The translations under genes and the position numbers were made by a program. Source: Channallabes apus (taxonomy: Eukaryota; Chordata; Actinopteri; Siluriformes; Clariidae). Taken from it: a DNA stretch of 64,000 bases. Positions within the stretch are counted from its first letter, which is position 1; each line of letters opens with the position of its first letter. Positions 54,566 to 64,000 of the stretch are shown one piece after another. Below the pieces are notes generated by a model. That model did no database searches. It saw only the letters and a program-made list of their open reading frames with translations, and was not told the origin of the DNA. The stretch spans positions 21,054,071 to 21,118,070 of the forward strand of contig CM060107.1 of assembly GCA_030522415.1 (NCBI GenBank). Reading direction: 5' to 3'.

Positions 54566-55091
54566 ATAGAGAATCTCTATAATGTACCTGTATTCTATAG
54601 TTTAAAAAAAACAACATAAAGGCAGAAAGTTGCTACAGTCCAGAATTAAAATTTGCACAGATGGAGAAAGTGAGAAAAAAGAGGAAGTGAGAGAAAATTC
54701 CTGGCAGTGGTCACAGATAGGGACAGACTGAACTAAAATATGTTCACTCTATATTCATACATGGAAATGTGTTACGGGGAAAAAAGATAGAAGAGCAGCA
54801 ATGAGGACAGCTCCTGGAGGCTTGCTGTGGGGGCTTCCATGCTGATTGGACAGAAGATGTCTCTGTGCATCAGGTGTGTTTACAGAGCACAAGATCAGAG
54901 AACGCTGACGTGTGAAACACTTATATGAATGTGGGTCACATTTAGTCCATAAAGTCAATATATTAACTACACACTTTTTATTTATGTTCTTTAGCTGTTT
55001 GAATATATTATTTGAGATACACTACGGTCATCTTATTATCTACAGATTAAAATAAAAATCCAGGCCAAAATTATTTTGGATGAAAAAAATG

Positions 55092-55125
<34 letters not shown>

Positions 55126-55444
55126 TGATACCTTCCCTGTGCACATGTGTAACCTGAGCTCTGCGTAAATGAGAAGGAAAAAGGAAGCAGCACAACACGA
55201 TGCTTAATTTTTCTGGACAATCAAGACCACTTACCACCGCGACATTATTCTCGGGAGACTCTTGATCAATTTTTTTTTTACTGAATCTTGTCTGTTTTTC
55301 GGATCAAGAGAAGCAAGAATTTTAACCCGCATATCCTTAATCTAGTCCGTCTTACTTAGACCTTGTACAGAACCACTGTGACCTGGAGGCTGTACAGAAG
55401 CTCACTTTCTGTGGAGAAGCAGCTTTTACACTGTGTGTGTGTGT

Positions 55445-55507
<63 letters not shown>

Positions 55508-56199
55508 ATTAGAGCTTGAACAGAATTTACAGTGCTGATTAAAATCAGTCCTCTCAATGCCAGAAATGATCACTACAAGATTGCTGGCTAGCAGGAAATA
55601 GATGAGACAGTATAGCCTGGGCCAATATATTAATTGGCTGTCGCTATTCTATTTTCTGGCTAATTCACACCATCCGCTATTAGTGTAATATTTCTAGACT
55701 AAAAGCTAAAGGCTGCACTTCACTCAGGGCTGTACAGGTCTATAGGGGAAATGGGACCACATTCAAAAGGTTAGCGGCATTGACCAGAGCCAGGGGTAGT
55801 CAGTCTAGACTCTCCGCCTCTAGAAACACTGCAGCTTATCGAAGCTCAAACTTCAGAAGTACCCCTGAAGTACTTCTGATTAATAAAATATCCACCTTGC
55901 CTAAAGTCACTGGTGCTGATGCTTCAAAAATATCATTTTTAGGCTATAACTAATTCAGCAGCATGCTAGCGGGCCAGCTGCGGAACGGAGACGATCATAT
56001 TGTAACTCTGACACACAGTCCCCTGGCCCAGTCCATTACATACTCCACACTAGTCATCTGCACTTTCTGTTTTTGCTAATGGCTCGGGTTAATGTAACGG
56101 CTTTGAGGTGGGGGAAAGCATGTCAGATTTTTTTACGGAACATTGTGAGTCATCTTGCTGAAGCGGCTTGACACACGTTGTGGGACAAAGAGCTTTGTA
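54566..56199. other. Unique DNA with (AAT)n and (GT)n
   Basis: (AAT)n at 55093-55122 and (GT)n at about 55432-55502. 55860-56180 is repeat-free and moderately GC-rich. No gene recognised. Confidence 0.45.
55432..55502. repeat. (GT)n microsatellite
   Basis: GT array of about 70 bp with one early CT interruption. Confidence 0.95.
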
Positions 56200-56727
56200 A
56201 GAACATGAACGTGTGTGTTAATGCTCCCAGTAAAATACCGCTCACATAACGTAGTTTTCTACACTTTGCAGAAATGTTGCTGCACATTGCACGTTTATGG
56301 ACATTTGCATTTGCACTCACCCTGGACATTTATGGACAATATGAACACTTATGGACATTGCACATCTGCACATTCATGCACATTGGCACACACCCGGGAC
56401 ATTTCTATTTCAATTTTGCACATTGCACATTTATGGACATTGCATCTACTGTATACATGCATGCATATTTGCATACTCCCCGGATATTTCTATTTAAATT
56501 CTATTTCATTCCCACAACTAAAGTTTTCTATATTTTCTATATTTGTACAGCAAAATGTTTTCTATATTTATACAGCTAAGTTTTTCTTATACAGTATTTT
56601 TGTTTATAATCCTTTTTAAGGTAATGGGCGGCGGTTGTATACGCATTTCACTGCGTATCCTACTGTGCATGACTGTGTATGGTATGTGACTAATAAAATT
56701 AGAATTTGATTTGATTTCATACCTTTA
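56200..56727 (+). repeat. Probable LINE 3' UTR with internal short repeats
   Basis: Contains degenerate tandem GCACATTTATGGACATTGC units, then CGCATTTCACTGCGTATCC and a terminal GTATGTGACTAATAAAATTA then GAATTTGATTTGATTT, a (TTTGA)n-like tail typical of a fish LINE 3' end. No coding part remains. Confidence 0.5.
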
Positions 56728-57639
56728 ATTGCCTTTATTTCCCTTCTGTTCCAAATGCGCTATTTCAGGGCCGATGTAAACGAGTTACTGTTGAGCCACA
56801 CCCCATCAGAGAACAGCAGAGCTGAGCAACACACTGGAGGAGAGATCTTCCTCAATGAGGCCTGATTACGCCCCACCCAATTAAAAATGTAAAAGGGAAT
56901 GCAGGGACTGCTTCGTAATCTTTTGAGTTGTTGTTCTTGTTCACACACACAGAGAGAACCATCTGAACATCTAAATGTGGCTATAAAGTGAATGTTGCAT
57001 AATACGTACTGTACCCTTTAAATAACTGCGCATTTACAGAGGCTATAGTCTTTGACCAACTCTTTTTCTTTTCCATTTTATTCTAGACTATAAGGAGTTA
57101 CAGTAACACTGAACAAAAAAAAACTGTGCAGCACAATAGGTGTATTTAAATAACTCTTGGTGATTCACTCATCACTGCCAATTGGAACACAGAGCAAAAA
57201 AAACACTGGCCGCATCCTATTGATATAAAGTGTAGGCTTCTCCACTAGTTTAGATAATAAATAATAATAATAATAACAATAATAATGCACTATTATACAA
57301 CAGTTAGCTCGGTAATTTGATATAAACGAGAGGCATTCCATGAGAACATAACACTACTGGGATATTTAACTTTATTCAACTTCACAAGTGTTCAAATAAC
57401 CATTAACCCCTGAACAGCGGCACTACTTAGTGTGTGAAACAACGGATTGCACACACTACTGTACATATCGCACTAGCTTTCCATTTTACTAAAAGGCTAA
57501 AAAATAACGTTGAGTAAGTAGATACAAAGAGAGAAATTGACGGGATTTACAGAACTGTCAATCATATCCATGGTTTATTCTCCTCACCTTTTCATTACAC
57601 ATCAGTAGTAAGAATTGTACTTTTTTTTTTTGGATTTTT
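56728..57639. other. Unique AT-rich DNA
   Basis: Short AAT runs near 57255-57290; nothing else recognised. Confidence 0.45.
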
Positions 57640-58000
57640 CCAAGATTTTCTACCTAATTTGGTTATTTCCAATTCCTCCCCACCACTATGGGGCACTCCA
57701 CATTAAGGCTACTACTGCCACTCAGTCGGGAGGGCTGAAGACTATCACGTGTTTCCTACCAACCATATGATACGAGACGACAGCACCTTTTCGAACTGCT
57801 TGCTCACACATCATGGTGGGCGGCGTAATACACTCCGAGGACAGCGAGTGTCCACTACTTCCGCTTGTGTGAGCTCACAGACGCCCCTGATTGGCTGGAG
57901 AGCCAATGCTACGTACTAAGTACCTCCCCCTCTGAGAATCAGCTCTCACTAGACCTCCGGCTGCGTGAGATTACAGCATCACCCGGGGATCGTGGAGCAA
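57640..58000. repeat. Unnamed GC-rich dispersed repeat
   Basis: AATTCCTCCCCACCACTATG, CAGTCGGGAGGGCTGAAGAC, CCTTTTCGAACTGCTTGCTC and GCCCCTGATTGGCTGGAGAG resemble a dispersed fish repeat known to me only by sight. The ends are unclear. Confidence 0.4.
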
Positions 58001-59195
58001 AATTACTTATTAAATAAAGAAACAAATTATAATCTGTTGATAATGAATGGCATATGGAAAAATGTTGTATAACAGCAATATCACACTCATGGTTGTGCTG
58101 CTATGCTGAATATCAGCACAGCTCTGACTGATTGTACGCTGTAATCAAAGCTAAAAGTGCCAGAATTAAGTCTTATGTGTGACACCTTTTTTTTGGCCAG
58201 GCAGTGGATTATTATCAATGACTGATTAATTATTGAATTCTTATAGTAATAAGAATAATTCTGCTTGGCTGGTTCATACAATAGATTTTGACAGTAATAA
58301 AATAATTAACTAAGCATTTAAGGTTAATTACCATTACATTAGTTATATTTAAAAAGGCTTCCTATGATTACATAGTTCAAGAATAAAAAGATCTATGGCT
58401 TCAGTTTAAAAAAAACAATATTATTACATTAATTAAAAAATAAAATTCTGATATTTGAACATTTTTATAAAATAGCTCTGTACTAATGGAGCCATTTATT
58501 TAATAGTTAAAGAGGTCCCTGATTGTAAAACATTATGAGAACCAAACCAATGTGATATGTGAAAAGGATGTAGATAACTATACTTTTGTCCAACCTTCTT
58601 ATCCTAGCACAGCACAATTCACTGAGGATCACATTGAGAAACCACACATGCATCTGGTTTGGGGTTTATGACATTACATTCACAAATAACATGCCTGCAT
58701 GTCTTCCCATGGTAAACGTTTTTCCCTTCGCTGAGCTTGCTATCACCTAGATGATTTTCCTCACTGGCTACTTCTGATAAATCATCATCAGTACTGCAAT
58801 GCTCTGTGAGTCAACTAATGAATATTAATGAACACTGGGAGTCTGATTTATGAATATTATTCGTGTCGTGTCGAGTCGTGCTTAGTTTCAGTAAATAATT
58901 ATATTTTCCCGATGAAAAAAAGTATACTGAAATATATGGGAGAGCATTTTAAGGTTGAGGTTGTTATAAAAACACAAAAACTAAGTGTCTCCAGTGTGCA
59001 AGTGCAAATATATAAAACTAATATATTTATTCTTTAAATAATCTTCAAATCATAATTTAGATATTTATCTTTATTTTTTGTAAACATGATATATAAAAAC
59101 AATAAAAATTGCATTTGCCATTAAAATGTATTTTTAGCAGGTGCTAAGCATGCAAACATTAATATGATGTCTAAAGATTAACGTAATAAACAACT

Positions 59196-59229
<34 letters not shown>

Positions 59230-60633
59230 GTAGATTACATCTATGCTTGGACTGTATTGTTGGTATTAAAGTAGTGCTGTAGCATCACCCCAGGCATGAC
59301 CTGGTACAAAGAACAGACCTCTGAGTACAACCAAATGTCACGGTCCTGTGCTTCTGAATGAGACATGTAGAGTTTATACAGAGAAAGAGAGAGAGAGAGA
59401 AACTGGGGAAAGAAAAGCAACATGCCTAATTGGTGTGCCACTGTCAGCACAATGTAGAAGCACTGCTTTGAGTCATCCTTTCTTTCTATTCCATCTGAAC
59501 AGAGGAACCTACTTACTTTTAAAGGTTTCCTATAGGTAAGTCTTATCTCTAGCTGGTACTGAGCCAGCTGTTTACCAGTGCAAAGTCTACTTCACTTCCT
59601 GTGATGTAATCACATTTAACCTCAGACTAGTCAACTTCCTTTTTGGCTTATGTGAGAAAAGCCATAATTGGTTGGAAGTGAGTTATGACACAATATGTCA
59701 TGTAAGCAAATTTGATGGAAACGGAAAAGCATTTATCCATTGTGGCTGCACACAGATACAGTTTCCTAATTGAGTAAAGACCTCAGAAAAAGGCAACGCT
59801 CTGTTCGTAGGCTGGCTTAAAACAAAAGCACACGCTTCTACTATGCAAAAATGTGTCAGCCAATGTGGCAAATGTGTTCAAAGCCATCAAACAATGCAAT
59901 TAGTCCCAGTAGCTCAAACAGATAATAAGTAGACACGCCTATACAGAGATCAGGAAGATAATCAATGAACAACCACAAAAGATCCCGACTAGAAGTGCAT
60001 TAGGAATGAGAAAAAGCTTCAGCGTGGTGACACTGACGAATGAGCCGGGAAAAATCTCTCTGGCAGAAGACCTTAATGTGGAACTTAATATCCTTGAGTT
60101 TATAATGGCTGACAGTAAAGACGGAGTCAATAAAGTAATAATAGCAGTAAGAGTTAACGTTAAATACAGAATTGCATTCAGAATTCTAATAAAGAAATGA
60201 CTGAAACAAAGTTAGAGTTCAATAATATAGACAATGTGAGCTTTAACTATTTTTTTCCAAAAACAATAAGACATTTTATCATATCATTAATAAAAAGCCA
60301 TAAAAACAGAACGTTTAGGTTCCTTTAATTCAATGACGTACGTAGATGCTAATACTCTCCGTAGGTTAATTGATATTACCTCAATGCATGGACTTTAGCA
60401 ATAAAGCATTATGGGTAAAGCTAAGAAACAAAGAAAGCAAGCTAACACATGTATCAATCAATGTTTATTAGATGTTATCAAATTCTAATTATAACCCCTT
60501 TTGTTATTAAATGATGATTATTAGCCTAATTCAGGTCATTGAGTATAAATACAGGAATGCACCAATCAGCCGGACGTCTTTTAGTAATTAACCAAACCAA
60601 GCATATTAATCAAGGCGTTAGCTCCTGTACAGC
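58001..60633. other. Unique AT-rich DNA
   Basis: (AAT)n at about 59198-59229. No gene or named repeat recognised; the short frames have no domain content. Confidence 0.45.
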
Positions 60634-60700
60634 ACAGTTGAACCTCGGATCGCGAGTATCGCGGTTTGCGAGTGTTCCGGCAGACGAGCAAATATTTAAT
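60634..60700 (+). repeat. Left part of an older dispersed repeat, interrupted
   Basis: CAGTTGAACCTCGGATCGCG, AGTATCGCGGTTTGCGAGTG and CAGACGAGCAAATATTTAAT form the start of a fish repeat whose continuation appears 2.5 kb away at 63269. Confidence 0.55.
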
Positions 60701-60938
60701 TACGGTCAAAGGCTTGTGTTTCCGTAGCCTTCCGCATCTAAACTGAAACTTTCTATCATGTGATAGTCACACAAATACATGTCATAGTGGAATGACATCA
60801 CAGACCAACTTACGATTGTCAAAATGGATGCTTAATAACAAATTTAAAGCTTATGTAATAAACTTAATGCTTAATGCTTTACTAATGAATAGAATAAGGT
60901 AAAATAACATGAAATAAAAACAAATTAACACAACAACA

Positions 60939-62102
60939 TAGGGCTGCAACTAATGATTATTTTGATAATCGATTAGTTGGGCGATTTATTTATTTATTTA
61001 TTTTCGATTAATCGGATACAGCTGAACGCTTTAATTTGATGTTTTGCTTAACTATATAAAACCATAAATCAGGGTATTGTTTATGTATAAAAGTAAACTT
61101 TAAAAAATGCAAAAGCCACATATAGAGTTTAATGATCTTTAATTTTGACATTTAAACCTTATTTTATGTAAATCAACATTTTTGTTTTTAACAAAAATTG
61201 CAGACGGCAAGTTCACTGTGTCTATGTATAGTTTTTTAAAAAATACACTGAGATTCATTTATTAAGAATGACCTCAATTTTAAATTCTCTTAAATTAATT
61301 CAACTTAATAAGAAGAATAATAGACTTCTAGACTTCGGTTTATACATTATTTCGATCCTCTCGTGTATTTTATCCTTTTTTTTGTTGTCTCAATAATAAT
61401 AATTTTTTTTTTATTATATATATAGACCATTTTACTACACTAGACATTAATCTTATTGTTTTAAACATTCTCATAATATGGCGACGTAGGGAGAGGGGGA
61501 AAAACCCGGCTACTGGGTTCACTCTCTTTATTTTGCCTTTTTTCCGGATTTCCCTGTGTATAGCGTGTAGGATGATGGGATATATCCGGTCCTCCGAAGT
61601 GTAAAATGAACGCGAAGAAAACGAACTAGAAGTATTTTCCTTGCGTTCGTTGGGATTTGAACGCCAAGAAAAAGCTGCATGCAACGTTTTATTCTTTTTA
61701 CGCCGTATAACCGCGCAGCCGGACAAACGCACGTCACCAAAGCCCATGTGAACACTCTCACTCACTCTTTTTTTTTGTTGTTGTTGTGGCCAATTCCTCC
61801 CCGTCGCCAGAGGCTCCCACATGTGTAGAAAACCCTCGGCGCTTCATCCACGCTCACCGGACACTACGAACGGCAGAAAACCGCTCTATTTTAATGCCCG
61901 ATAAGAGGTGTTTAATGTAAATTGCTCCCATACCTTGGAGGACTTAGGGTTAGGTTTAGGTCTGTGTGTGTCTTTGTGTATTTGTACATCTTGTGGTCGC
62001 GCTCCTCAGTAATGTGAGCAGCCCAACTAATCGATAATGGCATTCGTTGACAACGAATTTGATTATCGATAATTATCGATTTTATCGATTGTTGCAGCCC
62101 TA
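60939..62102. mobile_element. hAT-type non-autonomous element with perfect 8-bp target duplication
   Basis: 1164 bp. The ends TAGGGCTGCAAC and, inverted, TAGGGCTGCAAC match exactly. CAACAACA flanks both sides (60931-60938 and 62103-62110). Subterminal TAATCGATTA and ATCGATAATTATCGAT motifs are typical of these elements. No transposase. The 61490-61870 core is GC-richer than the rest and may be captured sequence. Confidence 0.93.
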
Positions 62103-62321
62103 CAACAACAAATTCATAACAAGTACGATATGGCTCTTACATTCCAGCCCCTAATTGACAGGCGTGGAGACTGACAATTACAATTTTGTGTTTTTTTTTT
62201 TTATAAAGCCATGAAATCGAACATTCTTAACCTTCTAAACGTTTTAAATCTTTTAAATTTATAATATTTATCTCAGGTGTTTATATTCGCATATCAAATT
62301 TCATAACAGATTAGCACACAT

Positions 62322-63268
62322 TTAACAGTCCATTTCACATATGAGGCACAGCTTGTCGATGGGTCTTTCCCGAGTGTTGGTCTTAGTTTTAACTAGCACA
62401 CGTCTCACAAGTCCCCTTTTGTCAGGGAACACTTTAATGATTCTTCCCATGACCCACGAATTTCTTGGAGAAGACTCATCAATTATTAAAACTATGTCTC
62501 CAATCGAAAGGTTTTTTCTCTCTTGAAACCATTTTTGCCGTTCCTGGAGCAAGGGCAAGTATTCACGCACCCATCGCTTCCAGAACAGGTCTGATAGGTA
62601 CTGAATCTGCTTCCACCTGCGACGTGCGTACTGTAGATGTCTTTCTTTTTGAAAAGTCCAGGGGGCAGGTTTGGCTGTTTTTTCATCAGCAGCAGGTGGT
62701 TTGGTGTCAGAGGTTCCAGATCTGTGGGATCTTCCGAGACAGTAGTAAGGGGTTGGTTATTCATTATGCAGGCTCTCGTCAGTTAATGTTTGTTCTTTCA
62801 GTACTGATCTCAAGATCTTTCTAAATGACCTGATCTGTCTTTCCCATATTCCACCAAAGTGAGACCCAGACGGCGGACTGAATGTCCACTGTATGCCCCT
62901 TTGCGTGAGGAAGCTTTCAATTTGTGACTGGCTGACTCTCTTATAATGGCAATTCTGTTGGCCGCAAAGGTTTTAAAATGAAGTGTTTCATTATCAATGT
63001 ATCTCAAAACAGTTGTGCTGTCAGTCCAAAACATAGAGTCCAGCAATTTAAATTCTAGCTGTTCTTTCAACATTTTGTCATTGTTTACAGCGATCACTGC
63101 CGCAGTCAGTTCCATTCGTGGAATGGTGGTTTGTTTCAGGGGTGCTACACGGGAGTTCCCCATCATGAATGCACAATGTGTAAGTCCATCAGCATTTACT
63201 AACCTGAGGTATGAGACAACTCCGTATCCCATTTCAATCGCATCCGAGAAGAGGTGGAGTGGCGCTGT
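62322..63268 (-). pseudogene. BEL/Pao retrotransposon pol fragment with internal deletion
   Basis: On the minus strand, 63268 to about 62950 encodes an RNase H-like domain: LHLFSDAIEMGYG, TTIPRMELTAA and FWTDSTTVLRYI supply the acidic residues. The sequence then jumps to the end of the integrase region: [36 protein letters not shown], and [19 protein letters not shown] with [13 protein letters not shown] at the C-terminus. The RNase H end and the integrase zinc finger and catalytic core are missing. At least two frame changes. A dead fragment. Confidence 0.85.
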
Positions 63269-63764
63269 TAAAATTTTGACTTGAAAAACAAGGAAGTCTT
63301 GGTATACGAGTATCATGTATCACGCATGCGCTTCTTGCTTTGACGACGAGCCTCACGTGATCACAACTGAGCCAACGGTTTTTCTCTCTCTTGCGCTGCG
63401 GAATTATGGTTAATCGTCTCCCCTGCTGAGTGCTCGTCTCTTACTGGTATAATCAACATACGTGCGCACGTGTACTGTTTACTATAACACTGTGACCACG
63501 TGTGTGTGTGTGTGTGTAAAACATATCTTATTTTGTGTTTGTAAGCGCGTCTGTACAGCACGCGTGTACTGTTTCTTATAACACACGTGTGTGAGCGCGT
63601 GTAAAGCAAAAGAAAGTACCATTAGAGAGGTTAAAGATACATTTCCCCCCACTCTGTTATGTGTGTGCGCGCATAATTTGACACCATGCCCCTTCACACA
63701 CACACACACACACTCTCGCCCTCACACCCCCTCCCACCCCCTCTAGGCTTCAGACACACACACA

Positions 63765-63810
<46 letters not shown>

Positions 63811-64000
63811 CTGCTCTACACAGAAACACTGATCTGTCGCAATTCTTTCAAATGTAAAGTGCAGGTTAATTTGTTTGTTTTACTTTACAGCAGTGGTTCT
63901 ATTAGTATGCGCTCACACGAGTGTCATTAGCGATGTTCCTTGCAAATTTTTCAGACAAAACAGTCTTTCCATTAATGTGTGTGTGTGTGTGTGTGTGTGT
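63269..64000 (+). repeat. Right part of the older dispersed repeat
   Basis: AAAATTTTGACTTGAAAAAC, AGTCTTGGTATACGAGTATC and GTGATCACAACTGAGCCAAC continue the repeat begun at 60634. CA arrays (63693-63713, 63759-63807) and a terminal GT array (63977-64000) lie within or beside it. It may continue past the window. Confidence 0.5.

Noticed and set aside
61370..61822. 150-aa minus-strand frame in the hAT element
   Set aside because: No transposase or other domain pattern; composition follows the AT-rich DNA.
61950..61961. Telomere-like TTAGGGTTAGG
   Set aside because: Single short occurrence inside a hAT element, not an array.

Overview
The window looks like nuclear DNA of a teleost fish, quite possibly a catfish. 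Evidence is a very dense load of Tc1-like elements, hAT-type MITEs, L2- and RTE-type LINEs, a Ty3/Gypsy chromodomain element, a BEL/Pao remnant, Mermaid/V-SINE-like tRNA SINEs, and many CA/GT, GA, GATA and AAT microsatellites in AT-rich sequence. The species guess rests on memory of repeat families, not on a search. I found no host protein-coding gene I can name. The only host-gene candidate is one possible first coding exon of a secreted protein on the minus strand (36782-37048).

Layout. 1-2065: 5' half of a broken RTE-type LINE, minus strand, running off the left edge. 2065-19030: unique DNA with SINEs, a hAT MITE nested in a Tc1 relic, several decayed Tc1-like elements, two plus-strand and one minus-strand copies of a tRNA-Gly-derived SINE, and a block at 11090-12250 that resembles conserved non-coding DNA. 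19129-24326: a complete, apparently intact Ty3/Gypsy chromodomain retrotransposon on the minus strand, with 406-bp LTRs that read as identical, a 5-bp target duplication, gag and pol. 26397-30782: an L2-type LINE 3' end split by a 2.8-kb terminal-inverted-repeat element that carries spliced-gene-like exons. 31000-44000: SINEs, MITEs and Tc1 relics in largely unique DNA. 44158-46358: a Harbinger-type 5' fragment beside a full-length Tc1-like transposon with an uninterrupted 340-aa transposase. 46500-60600: mostly unique, possibly regulatory DNA rich in microsatellites. 60634-64000: an older repeat split by a BEL/Pao fragment that itself contains a 1164-bp hAT element.

How the parts work together. 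Two retroelement systems can be read directly. In the Gypsy element an 11-base stretch next to the 5' LTR is exactly complementary to the base run 30 nt downstream of a TATA box inside the LTR, as expected for Tf1/sushi-type self-primed reverse transcription. Gag and pol are joined by a -1 frame offset with a GGGAAAC slippery heptamer. In the RTE/SINE pair, the SINE has a tRNA-Gly head, a body resembling the LINE 5' region and a tail matching the LINE 3' end, so it is probably mobilised by that LINE.

Everything was read by eye. Element boundaries given with target-site duplications are firm; family names and decayed fragments are from recognition only.
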